A program made the translations under genes and the position numbers. A stretch of 64,000 nucleotides of DNA from Arthrobacter sp. AZCC_0090 (GTDB taxonomy: Bacteria; Actinomycetota; Actinomycetes; Actinomycetales; Micrococcaceae): assembly GCF_014207375.1 (NCBI RefSeq), contig NZ_JACHEE010000004.1, positions 62,001 to 126,000 of the forward strand, read 5' to 3'. The notes beneath the pieces were generated by a model. That model ran no database searches. It worked only from the letters and a program-made list of their open reading frames with translations, and was not told where the DNA came from. Every line of letters begins with the position of its first letter. Positions within the stretch are counted from its first letter, which is position 1. Shown here piece by piece: positions 27,713 to 35,409 of this stretch.

Positions 27713-28875
27713 ACGCCACTTCTGCCAGCGCCCGGACATGTCCCTATCTGGTGCTGCGCGAGCCGGCGGCGGTGCGGGAGGTCCTGCATCGGCCGGAGGA
27801 CTTCAGCCCGGCGAATGCCCTGATCGCTGTGACGCCGCTGTCCGGACCTTCGTTGCGCGTGCTGCAGTGTGCCCGCTTCGCCTTGCCGCCGGTGCTGGCC
27901 AGCAACGATACCTCTTCCCATGCGGGCATCCGCAAGGTGGTGGCGGGGTTCTTCACCCCGGCAACAGTGGGGGCTTTCGAGCCACGGATTCGCGAGATCG
28001 CGCAGGATGCTGGTGCCTCGGCGGTCGGGCTGCTGGAGACGACTGGGCGGGTGGATCTGGTGCAAGTCGTGGCCGCCTACCCGCCGGCAATCGTGATGTT
28101 GGAGCTTCTAGGTCTTCCGGTGCGCGATCTTCCTGAGTTGAAAGCCTGGAGCCTGGACTCCTTGGAGCTTTTCTGGGGTTGGCCGGATCCTGAGCGTCAA
28201 CTGGAACTGGCCCACAGCGCCGCCAAGTTCTATGGCTGGCTGCGCGAGCTTGTCTTTGAGGCTGTGGCATCTTCCGGACGGAACCTCTTCAAGTCGTTGG
28301 CGGAGCACGGTCTCAGCACTCCCGAGATCTGTTCCTTGGGCTACTTCCTGCTCATCGCGGGGCAGGAAACCACCACCCAACTCATCAGCACGGCGTTGTT
28401 CCGGCTCGCCGAGGGATCAGCGGGCATTTCTTGGGATGACGCCGCGTCCGGCTCCACGGCCCGGGACCTCATCCGCCACGTCCTCGCCACCGAGTCTTCA
28501 GTCCCCACCTGGCGCCGGATTGCCACCCAGGACACCATGCTCGACGGCGAGCGCATCCCCGCAGGCGCCGAAATCCTGCTGAAGCTCACGGGGAACCACG
28601 CGCTGTCGGAGCAGGGTTCGACAGCCCGCGGGCTCGGCCCAACGGCCTTCGGGCTCGGCCCAACGGCCTTCGGGCCCTGTCCAACGGCCTACGGTCTGGC
28701 CTTCGGCTCAGGGATTCACCGCTGCCTCGGTGCGAAACTCGCGGAACTGGAGGCCGCCGTCGTTGTGCAGGAAACCGCGGCAGCGCTACGAGGCGTTCGC
28801 TTGGCGGACGCGGAACCCGAATGGATCCGTTTGTTGTCCTTCCAGGCGCCGCGGACGGTCAGCGTCGAGTTCTGA
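27709..28875 (+). CDS. Cytochrome P450 coupled to the biotin operon (BioI-like role proposed)
   Basis: A 388-residue P450. The I-helix oxygen-binding motif is LIAGQETTTQ, and the heme-binding loop is FGSGIHRCLG with the Cys at about residue 339. The K-helix ExxR appears as DLIR (about 253-256), a conservative but rare change. Just before the heme loop is a 21-bp tandem repeat encoding GLGPTAF units. The start overlaps the bioD stop (ATGA), placing it in the biotin operon. By analogy with Bacillus BioI, which cleaves acyl-ACP to pimeloyl-ACP, it may supply the biotin precursor; this is inference. It ends in a 17-base convergent overlap with the next gene. Confidence 0.85.
   Translation: MNATSASARTCPYLVLREPAAVREVLHRPEDFSPANALIAVTPLSGPSLRVLQCARFALPPVLASNDTSSHAGIRKVVAGFFTPATVGAFEPRIREIAQDAGASAVGLLETTGRVDLVQVVAAYPPAIVMLELLGLPVRDLPELKAWSLDSLELFWGWPDPERQLELAHSAAKFYGWLRELVFEAVASSGRNLFKSLAEHGLSTPEICSLGYFLLIAGQETTTQLISTALFRLAEGSAGISWDDAASGSTARDLIRHVLATESSVPTWRRIATQDTMLDGERIPAGAEILLKLTGNHALSEQGSTARGLGPTAFGLGPTAFGPCPTAYGLAFGSGIHRCLGAKLAELEAAVVVQETAAALRGVRLADAEPEWIRLLSFQAPRTVSVEF
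28630..28692. repeat. 21-bp in-frame tandem repeat in the P450 gene
   Basis: Units 28630-28650 and 28651-28671 are identical, and 28672-28692 is diverged. They encode GLGPTAF, GLGPTAF and GPCPTAY directly before the heme-binding loop. Confidence 0.9.
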
Positions 28876-29116
28876 CGAAATCCGTGGCTTCGTTCACGGC
28901 CGGAGCGTCCGGGTGGATGCTCCGGGTCTCCGATCGCTGGTTCCGGGTACGAATCCAGTCGCCCGGGTGCACCTTCGGCAAAATTTTTGCGATGGCCAAC
29001 GCGCCATACATCAAGGTATTGATCGCAACGAAAGTCGCCAAAATGGCGAACCACTCGGAATGTAAGATTTCCTCGGGAAAAAGGATTCCGGCGGGAAGGG
29101 AAGTGGAAATAGCCAT
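28859..29116 (-). CDS. Small single-pass membrane protein downstream of the GT2 gene
   Basis: An 85-residue protein with one strong membrane segment (about residues 22-45, WFAILATFVAINTLMYGALAIA) and a charged C-terminal tail. The ATG at 29114-29116 is two bases after the glycosyltransferase stop, so the genes are coupled. Family not recognised. Small membrane partners are common for processive GT2 synthases, which suggests an accessory role. Its 3' end overlaps the convergent P450 gene by 17 bases. Confidence 0.65.
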   Translation of the reverse strand: MAISTSLPAGILFPEEILHSEWFAILATFVAINTLMYGALAIAKILPKVHPGDWIRTRNQRSETRSIHPDAPAVNEATDFVRTRR

Positions 29117-29118
29117 GG

Positions 29119-30552
29119 TTACGCCGCCTTCGAAAATTCGCCCGCCGGCGAATGGTTGAGGTGTTTCCACTTGGCTTGCCGGCCTAGGGAGATGTCGATT
29201 ATTCCTTTGACATAAACCACGTTGAGGAACATATCGAAGAACAACTCCGGAAAGAGCGTGACGGCCAAAAGACGTGCCCGCCAACCACCCTTCCACACTG
29301 TGACAACCCGCTCGATCGAGAAGACGGTCCCGAGTCCCAGCCAGAACGGGAACCAAACCCAGCTATCCAGCGACAACACCATCAAGAGGATCAGGAGAAG
29401 GTAAGCGCTAAGGGCAATGACCCCATACCCGATGCCGAATTGCTGCGCCCAGTAGCGAAGTGTCTGCGGCGTGGCGCCATAAGCGCCGAGGTTTTCCAAG
29501 GCCCCCCGCTGCCAACGTAGTCGCTGTGCCCACAGCATACGGAAATTAGGCATCAATTCGGTGACCACTGTGCACTGCATGGGGGAAATCATGAGGCCGC
29601 CGAGGGACTTCAAGGAAATCGTCAGCTCATTGTCTTCGGTCAGCGACGCAGTGTCATAAACGTCGCCGTGAATTCCCGGGATCGACTCACCACGGCTTTG
29701 CGCAACAGTGCGCAATGCACGGGGGCGGAAGATCGAAGCCGTGCCCGTCAATACAAAAACACGGCCGCGCCTGCGTCCGATTTCACGGGAGTACCGTATG
29801 TATTCGTTGCGTTGGAACTGGCCGACAATTCCATGTCCTTCTTCCCCGTAGAAAAGACCTCCGACAGCCATCAATGCCCTGTCATTGCTCATGCGCGAAA
29901 CCGCGGCCTCCAGGAATCCATCGTCGAGCCTGGTATCAGCGTCCATCACCATGACGACGTCGTTGTCCCCCTGGTCCGGGAGCAGCCACTTCAGCGTTTG
30001 GTTAAGGGCGCCGGCCTTCTTCTTCGTGTTGTTCATGGATTCAAAGACCTCAACCCCGGCCTCACGGGCGAGGGCGACAGTTGCGTCCGTGCAGTTGTCG
30101 GCAACGACGATCACGCGTTCCGGGCGATGCGATTGGGACAAAAGGGAAGCAATAGTGAGCGGCAGCGAAGCTTCTTCGTTGTGCGCCGGGATCAAGACCG
30201 TCACCGTTACCGGGCCGGCGTACACGCCGCGGGTTTCCGCCATGACAATTTTCGGAGCCAGCGGTGTCTGCGGATTCGCGGAGCGACGTGATCTGTTGGC
30301 GATGCGCCGCTCCAATAAAGCCACGCCAGCGGAAAGCAGAAGCGCAAAAGCGATAGCCATGAGAATCACTCGTGGTTCCGGCGCCACCGAATCGTAAAGA
30401 ACCCTCCAAACACCAATAACGATGCCCTCGGCCCGCGACCCCGCCGCTGAATTTCCCGTTGAGGCTACAGCCAACCACAAAAGGGCCGCCGCACCGCTAA
30501 CGGTTACCGCGATAACAATGCCGACCAGACGCTGAAATATTCCTCGACCCAC
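29119..30552 (-). CDS. Family-2 membrane glycosyltransferase, polysaccharide synthase type
   Basis: A 477-residue synthase. Two N-terminal membrane segments are followed by a GT2 domain with VLIPAHNEEASLP, the metal-binding DADTR near residue 200, the catalytic TEDNELT near 295 and the processive signature QRLRW. Further membrane segments lie at the C-terminus. This is the layout of poly-N-acetylglucosamine, hyaluronan or cellulose synthases; the sugar is not readable. Start is GTG. It lies next to a divergent two-component pair and upstream of a coupled small membrane protein, suggesting regulated exopolysaccharide or biofilm matrix. Confidence 0.88.
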   Translation of the reverse strand: MGRGIFQRLVGIVIAVTVSGAAALLWLAVASTGNSAAGSRAEGIVIGVWRVLYDSVAPEPRVILMAIAFALLLSAGVALLERRIANRSRRSANPQTPLAPKIVMAETRGVYAGPVTVTVLIPAHNEEASLPLTIASLLSQSHRPERVIVVADNCTDATVALAREAGVEVFESMNNTKKKAGALNQTLKWLLPDQGDNDVVMVMDADTRLDDGFLEAAVSRMSNDRALMAVGGLFYGEEGHGIVGQFQRNEYIRYSREIGRRRGRVFVLTGTASIFRPRALRTVAQSRGESIPGIHGDVYDTASLTEDNELTISLKSLGGLMISPMQCTVVTELMPNFRMLWAQRLRWQRGALENLGAYGATPQTLRYWAQQFGIGYGVIALSAYLLLILLMVLSLDSWVWFPFWLGLGTVFSIERVVTVWKGGWRARLLAVTLFPELFFDMFLNVVYVKGIIDISLGRQAKWKHLNHSPAGEFSKAA

Positions 30553-30590
30553 CGGCGAATGTTATCAGTCGCCCGCCACATGAAGAACTT

Positions 30591-31337
30591 TTACGATTTT
30601 CCCGGAGCCAGACGATAGCCCACCCCGCGTACTGTTTGGAGCCAGCGCGGATTCTGTGCGTCGTCACCGAGTTTGCGGCGAAGATTTCCGATATGTACTT
30701 CCACGGACCGTTCGTCAGCATCGCTCGTGTAAATCCCGACGTCGTAGGGTTCATTCCGGAGGCGACGTACAAGGTCCGCTTTACTCAAAACAGTCCGGCC
30801 TGCTTCAAGGAACGAGTGCAAAAGGTCGAACTCCGTCGGGGTTAAGCTGACGTCTTCGCCGTCGATGGAAACGGTCCGGGTCGCGTAACTGAATTCGAGA
30901 CCGTTGTGCCGAAAAGTTCGGGATGACAGGGCCTCGTCCGGGTGGACTGCCGTTGCCAAAACTCCCGAGCGCGGGCGGCGCATCATGGCCGCCACCCGGG
31001 CACGAAGCTCCCGGGGGCGGAAAGGCTTGGTCAAGTAGTCATCAGCACCGGATTCCAAGCCCAGGAGGGTGTCCAACTCTTCGGCCTTGGCCGTCAGCAT
31101 GACGATATATGCGTCCGAAAATTCCCGGACCTGGCGTGCCACTTCGAAGCCGTCGATATCCGGCAGGCCCAAGTCCAGGGTGATGACATGGGGCTGTAAA
31201 TCACGCGCCGCCTGGATACCGGCTGTCCCGTTCGTAGCCACATGAACCTCGAAGCCGGCTTGGCCCAAGACAACGCGGACCAGTTCTCGGATGTCGTGGT
31301 CGTCTTCTACGACAAGTCCAACCCGCAGTTCAGTCAT
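30591..31337 (-). CDS. OmpR/PhoB-family response regulator
   Basis: A 248-residue regulator. The receiver domain has phospho-acceptor Asp55 (TLDLGLPDIDG), the acidic pair EDDHD, a conserved Thr in MLTAKAEE and Lys in LTKPF. The C-terminal winged-helix domain (about 145-245) has LTPTEFDLLHSF and VEVHIGNLRRKLG. It is divergent from a histidine kinase, its likely partner, and transcribed toward the GT2 gene 38 bases beyond. A role controlling polysaccharide synthesis is inferred from position. Confidence 0.93.
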   Translation of the reverse strand: MTELRVGLVVEDDHDIRELVRVVLGQAGFEVHVATNGTAGIQAARDLQPHVITLDLGLPDIDGFEVARQVREFSDAYIVMLTAKAEELDTLLGLESGADDYLTKPFRPRELRARVAAMMRRPRSGVLATAVHPDEALSSRTFRHNGLEFSYATRTVSIDGEDVSLTPTEFDLLHSFLEAGRTVLSKADLVRRLRNEPYDVGIYTSDADERSVEVHIGNLRRKLGDDAQNPRWLQTVRGVGYRLAPGKS

Positions 31338-31435
31338 CCCAGCCCTCTCAGCCCTGCTACGGATGGAAGTATATCGGGCGACCGGTATCCTTCAGGCATG
31401 CGACGTGACCTCGAGCAGATGCGAACTTCAGCAGC

Positions 31436-33103
31436 ATGAAACGTCCATTTGAATGGGACGCCAAGAGCGGCCGGGTGATGTTCTTTCAGCACGCCTTCCA
31501 TGAGTATTCGCTCACGGACCGTGTTGCCCTCAGTCAGTTGCCCCTCACTGTGACGGTGTGCCTCACGGCGGCCCTTGTTGCCCTGCATTTCCCCGCAACC
31601 CTGGGCAATCCATTCTTCGTCGTCTTCCTGGCAACCCAAGCTGCTGCCTGGGTCCTCTGCCACGCGGTTCCGTGGGACAAACTCCCTTTTCCCACCTTCC
31701 TCGCGATCCCGCTCCTGGATATGGTGTCCATCAGTTTGGGGCGTGAAGGCGGCCAGGACAGCCCCATCGGTATCAGCCTCCTGACCGTGTTTCCCGTCAT
31801 CTGGCTGTGCGCCTCGGGGTTGTTCCGGCGCTCTGCCATGGTTATTTCATTCCTAGGGCCGCTCGCCATGATCTGGGTCCCGCAATTCCTGCATGGAACG
31901 TACACGCCGCAGGATCTGATGCGCGGTTTGCTGCTGCCCATCATGATGTTTGGCATCGGAGTGTCCATCAGCGTCATGACCCAGAGCATGGTCCTGCAGC
32001 AAAAGAGCCTCGAGGAAAGAGACGCCGCGCTGCACCGGGCCCTGGCGGATAGCCAACAGAAGGAGCGTTTGCTCAACACAGTTCTGGAAACCGTCCATCT
32101 TGGGGTTGTCGCCATCGACGCTGACGGCCGCGAAATGATGATGAACCGCAAACAGCGGAAAAACCATGTGCTTGGAACGCCTGGAGGTACAGGCGGCCAC
32201 GGTGAATCGCAGCTTTTGGTTTTCGACGCGGACCGCACCACCCCCACGGCGGCGGATCGCAGGCCGATACGCCGCGCTGCCCTGGGACAGGAGTTCACCG
32301 ACTACCTCATCTGGGTCGGGACGGGCAGTGAACAGCGCGCTTTCACCACCAGTGCACGCTCCATGAAGGACGACGACGGCAGCTACTCGGGTTCAGTGAT
32401 CGTTTTCAGCGATGTCACGGTCCTGATGCACGCTTTAGCCGCGAAGGACGATTTCGTGTCGAACGTGTCGCATGAGTTCCGTACCCCGCTGACGTCCATC
32501 ACCGGGTACGTGGAGCTTGTCCTGGAGGATGCCGAGGACTTGCCGCAGTGGGTAGTACAGCAACTCGAGATTGTTCAGCGAAACGCCGAGCGGCTCCTCT
32601 CCCTGGTCTCGGACCTGTTGGCTGTCCGCTCGGGACACATGATCGTTCTGCCCCACGCGGTGGACCTCTCCGAACTGGTCAAGACGAGTGTTGCCTCCGC
32701 CGAGCCAAAAGCCAACGACGGCGGCGTGCGGCTTCACGTCGACGCCCCCGAACGCTTGGAGGCACATGTCGACGCCAACCGTATTTCCCAAGTCCTGGAC
32801 AACCTCATTTCCAATGCCATCAAATACTCCCCCGACGGCGGCGACGTACACGTCACGCTGTTGCAGGAGGAAAACGCAGTAGTGTGCCACGTCAAAGACA
32901 CCGGTATGGGCATGGGCAAACAGGACCAGACGGATGCCTTCACCCGGTACTTCAGGGCCGAAAACGTTCGCAATACGGCCATTCACGGCGTCGGTTTGGG
33001 ACTTTCCATCTGCAAGTCAATCGTCGACGCCCACGGCGGGACCATCGGCCTGGAGAGCGTTCCCGGCGAAGGAACAACGTTCACGTTCCGCGTTCCGACC
33101 TGA
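31436..33103 (+). CDS. Membrane sensor histidine kinase
   Basis: A 555-residue kinase. About six membrane segments fill residues 30-190, then a short coiled coil and a PAS-like sensor (about 215-335). The dimerisation domain has the phospho-accepting His at about residue 346 (SHEFRTPLTS), and the ATPase domain has the N box (NLISNAIKYSPDGG), DTGMGM and GVGLGLSICKSIV. It starts 98 bases from the divergent response-regulator gene, its probable partner. The ribosome site before the ATG is weak. Confidence 0.92.
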   Translation: MKRPFEWDAKSGRVMFFQHAFHEYSLTDRVALSQLPLTVTVCLTAALVALHFPATLGNPFFVVFLATQAAAWVLCHAVPWDKLPFPTFLAIPLLDMVSISLGREGGQDSPIGISLLTVFPVIWLCASGLFRRSAMVISFLGPLAMIWVPQFLHGTYTPQDLMRGLLLPIMMFGIGVSISVMTQSMVLQQKSLEERDAALHRALADSQQKERLLNTVLETVHLGVVAIDADGREMMMNRKQRKNHVLGTPGGTGGHGESQLLVFDADRTTPTAADRRPIRRAALGQEFTDYLIWVGTGSEQRAFTTSARSMKDDDGSYSGSVIVFSDVTVLMHALAAKDDFVSNVSHEFRTPLTSITGYVELVLEDAEDLPQWVVQQLEIVQRNAERLLSLVSDLLAVRSGHMIVLPHAVDLSELVKTSVASAEPKANDGGVRLHVDAPERLEAHVDANRISQVLDNLISNAIKYSPDGGDVHVTLLQEENAVVCHVKDTGMGMGKQDQTDAFTRYFRAENVRNTAIHGVGLGLSICKSIVDAHGGTIGLESVPGEGTTFTFRVPT

Positions 33104-33109
33104 CCCCAG

Positions 33110-33308
33110 CCGACCCCCGCTCACCTATGGGCCACGTCCGGCAAACGCTCGTTCACGTTTGGCGGGTTTCGGGCCGACCCGCGCTCACCTATGGGGCACG
33201 TCCGGCAAACGCTCCTCCAGATGAATAAGTGCCCGAGCGTCCGCCATAAACCCAACATAAGTGCCCGAGCGTCCGTCAAAAACCCAATATAAGTGAGCGA
33301 GCATCGCT
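33110..33308. repeat. Two families of intergenic direct repeats between kinase and vsr
   Basis: A 42-base unit occurs at 33110-33151 and 33174-33215 with two or three differences; its core is CTCACCTATGGG followed by CACGTCCGGCAAACGCTC. A 32-base unit occurs at 33226-33257 and 33258-33289, with a degraded third copy from 33290 to about 33308; its core is ATAAGTGCCCGAGCGTCCG. The 231-base gap between the kinase and vsr holds little else. These look like dispersed genomic repeats rather than coding DNA. Confidence 0.85.
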
Positions 33309-33334
33309 GGGGAGGGCCTGCGTAGACTGAGGAT

Positions 33335-33802
33335 ATGGGCGAGAGCCGTGATCTGCTGACGCCTGAGCAACGCAGCCTGAACATGTCCAAGATCCGGGGC
33401 AAGAATACCAAGCCCGAGCTCTTGGTCCGTCGGCTCCTGCATGCCAAGGGGTACCGCTACCGGCTCCACGGGCGAACCGCGGGCGGGAAGTTGCCCGGCA
33501 GTCCGGATCTCGTATTTGCAGGCCGGCACAAGGTGATTTTCGTCAACGGATGCTTCTGGCACTTCCACGATTGCAGGGCCGGCCAGCACGCGCCAACGGC
33601 CAACGCGGACTTCTGGGAAGCAAAGCGGAACCGCACCCGGGAGCGCGACGCCGCGCAACGGGAACTGCTGAGAGCCTCAGGTTGGGAGGTTCTCACCGTG
33701 TGGGAGTGCGAACTGCGGGACAGTTCGGCTTTGGAGAATCAGCTCACGCAGTTCCTCGACGGCGGCCGAACAGGAAGTAGCTCAGCGGCCCAAAGAAGTT
33801 GA
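33335..33802 (+). CDS. vsr: Very short patch repair endonuclease
   Basis: A 155-residue Vsr-family nickase. These enzymes cut 5' of the T in T:G mismatches that arise when 5-methylcytosine deaminates. Signatures are RSLNMSKIRGKNTKPE (with the metal-ligand Glu), SPDLVF (catalytic Asp), FVNGCFWHFHDC (zinc/active-site His and Cys; usually WHGHDC) and FWEAKRNRTRERD. Vsr normally accompanies a cytosine-5 methyltransferase, but none lies in this window. The final 59 bases overlap the convergent small membrane protein gene. Confidence 0.93.
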   Translation: MGESRDLLTPEQRSLNMSKIRGKNTKPELLVRRLLHAKGYRYRLHGRTAGGKLPGSPDLVFAGRHKVIFVNGCFWHFHDCRAGQHAPTANADFWEAKRNRTRERDAAQRELLRASGWEVLTVWECELRDSSALENQLTQFLDGGRTGSSSAAQRS

Positions 33803-33992
33803 TGAAACTCGCTGCCCTCCACAGGGCTTTACTCCCTCGGATTTGGGCCGCGGGGGTCCTGGAGATGCTGCGTTGTGCCGCCACTAGGAGCGCCAATTGC
33901 CCTGCGCCCACCACGACCACGCCAGCGCGTTGCCCTGGGGTCATGTCTTTCCAGGATTTCTTCTTCCTGCCGTGCATATTCTTGCCGCGCAT
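33744..33992 (-). CDS. Small membrane protein, PLDc_N-like
   Basis: An 82-residue protein with a basic N-terminus, one membrane segment (about 25-42) and a second hydrophobic stretch, FINFFGPLSYFLFGRR. That ending is typical of the phospholipase D N-terminal (PLDc_N) family of small actinobacterial membrane proteins. GGAGG lies 5 bases before the ATG at 33992. It overlaps the end of vsr by 59 bases on the opposite strand. Function unknown. Confidence 0.75.
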   Translation of the reverse strand: MRGKNMHGRKKKSWKDMTPGQRAGVVVVGAGQLALLVAAQRSISRTPAAQIRGSKALWRAASFINFFGPLSYFLFGRRRGTA

Positions 33993-34056
33993 GATGCCTC
34001 CGTCTGCAAATGACTGCCCTCTCAGGCTAGTCCGACAGCCGCCTTGACGGAACAGG

Positions 34057-34116
34057 TCCCCACCACCTCCCTAACCTCGCTGCGCTCGGCCAGGGAACCC
34101 GGGCGGAGGCCCCTCA
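34057..34116. repeat. Dispersed intergenic repeat, copy 2
   Basis: This block, containing GCTCGGCCAGGGAACCC, closely matches the reverse complement of 9578-9640. Both copies abut the stop codon of a minus-strand gene (McrC here, the TPI-like gene at 9641). It resembles REP-type intergenic repeats. Confidence 0.7.
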
Positions 34117-35409
34117 CAGACGAGCCTGGCGGACCACTTCTCCCCAAGACTGCTGGGCCAGGTCCGTGACAGAGGCAAGGATCTCCGCCGGTGGCCGCGA
34201 CAAGTCAAGCGGATACTCCACAATGTCGATGTCCGTGTTGAGGATCCTCCGCAGCTTCATCTCGCCCTTGCCCGCGTAGACCAGCCATGCAGTGGGCACC
34301 TGCAGGGCAGTGCAGTAAGCCAGCATTTGGTAATGGTCCGCGTTGAGCGAAGCCCCGGAATCCGTCGCAGCCTTGTATTTGGAGCCGTACGCCACCACGG
34401 GCCTGCCACCCAGGAAATGCACAGCGTCCGGGCGCACCGTGAGCCGATCCGAATCCCGCACGGCCTCATTAAGGGTGGCACCATATTGAAGCCGCATTTC
34501 GCCCGGATGTGCACGCATGGCCTGGCGTAGCGCAACGCCCACGAATTCCTCAAACACAGTGGACATGTCCACTACGAACGAGGCTGTCTGCTGCTTCCCC
34601 TCACCCGCTTCGGCCGAGGCATTCCGCAGGATCAACTCAGCCAAACGGAGCACAGGATGGTAGCGGAGATTCATCCGGTTGGCCTGCCACTTCGGGAGGG
34701 GCGCCCCGGACTGTAGCCGCGTGACGGCGTCGAGCTTTCCCTTAAGCTGCCTCAAGCGGCTGAGGACGTTCTGCCGTACGCCAGGCACCTTGCCCATCCG
34801 CTCAAGCGCGGCACGCAGAATACGGTTTTCGGCAATGTCCTCGGTGAATTCATCGTAGGAAACTTCCAGCGGAACCAGCATCCCGGGGCGGCGTGAGATC
34901 TGGTCCGAGATCCGGATTCGGCCTTTGACCGTCCGGAGGGACTCGTCCACGGTCAGGTATCCCTGCAACGGACCACGGCTGAGGGCCCGCTCCGCCAGTT
35001 GGGCGAGTGATTCCGCGAGCGCGCTCCACAAGTCCTGATGTTCGACGGCGGCCACCGCGTCCTCGCGGAAGCCTTGATCCCCGGCGTAGCTGAGCAGGAA
35101 CAGGAGCCGGCTCAAGCCGAGGCGGTCCTTGGGCCGTACCTCGAACTGGGTGGTCGGCGTCCGCACGGAACCGACCTTGCCCACGGGCTCGATCCGGTAG
35201 AGACCCATCCCCATGGGTGAGGCCTTCGCGAGCCCGCTGGAGTTGAGCAGCGCGGCGGTGTCCGGATCAAGCTTGTCCACGATGCCGCCGGAGAGCTCGT
35301 CCATGACGATGTGCCGAACAGCCGGGACCTTTGTGGAAGCGCGGGCGGCGGGCCGTCCGATACCCGGTGCGCGGGCGGGCCGGGGTGGAGCTGCCTTAGC
35401 GGGCCGCAA
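34114..35409 (-). CDS. mcrC: McrC, nuclease subunit of a McrBC modification-dependent restriction system
   Basis: A 431-residue McrC homologue. The N-terminal segment (RHIVMDELSG onward) and the central helical region match McrC, and the C-terminal PD-(D/E)xK domain has the first Asp in VRPDAVHF and the Lys in GSKYK. The acidic residue expected two before that Lys (normally D-x-K) is Gly here. McrC is the nuclease partner of the GTPase McrB; together they cut DNA with methylated cytosine. The TTG start overlaps the mcrB stop by 14 bases. If the Gly is real, cleavage activity may be reduced or lost. Confidence 0.88.
   Translation of the reverse strand: MRPAKAAPPRPARAPGIGRPAARASTKVPAVRHIVMDELSGGIVDKLDPDTAALLNSSGLAKASPMGMGLYRIEPVGKVGSVRTPTTQFEVRPKDRLGLSRLLFLLSYAGDQGFREDAVAAVEHQDLWSALAESLAQLAERALSRGPLQGYLTVDESLRTVKGRIRISDQISRRPGMLVPLEVSYDEFTEDIAENRILRAALERMGKVPGVRQNVLSRLRQLKGKLDAVTRLQSGAPLPKWQANRMNLRYHPVLRLAELILRNASAEAGEGKQQTASFVVDMSTVFEEFVGVALRQAMRAHPGEMRLQYGATLNEAVRDSDRLTVRPDAVHFLGGRPVVAYGSKYKAATDSGASLNADHYQMLAYCTALQVPTAWLVYAGKGEMKLRRILNTDIDIVEYPLDLSRPPAEILASVTDLAQQSWGEVVRQARL

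Noticed and set aside
33110..33308. CRISPR array
   Set aside because: The repeats are tandem without unique spacers of constant length, and no cas genes are present.
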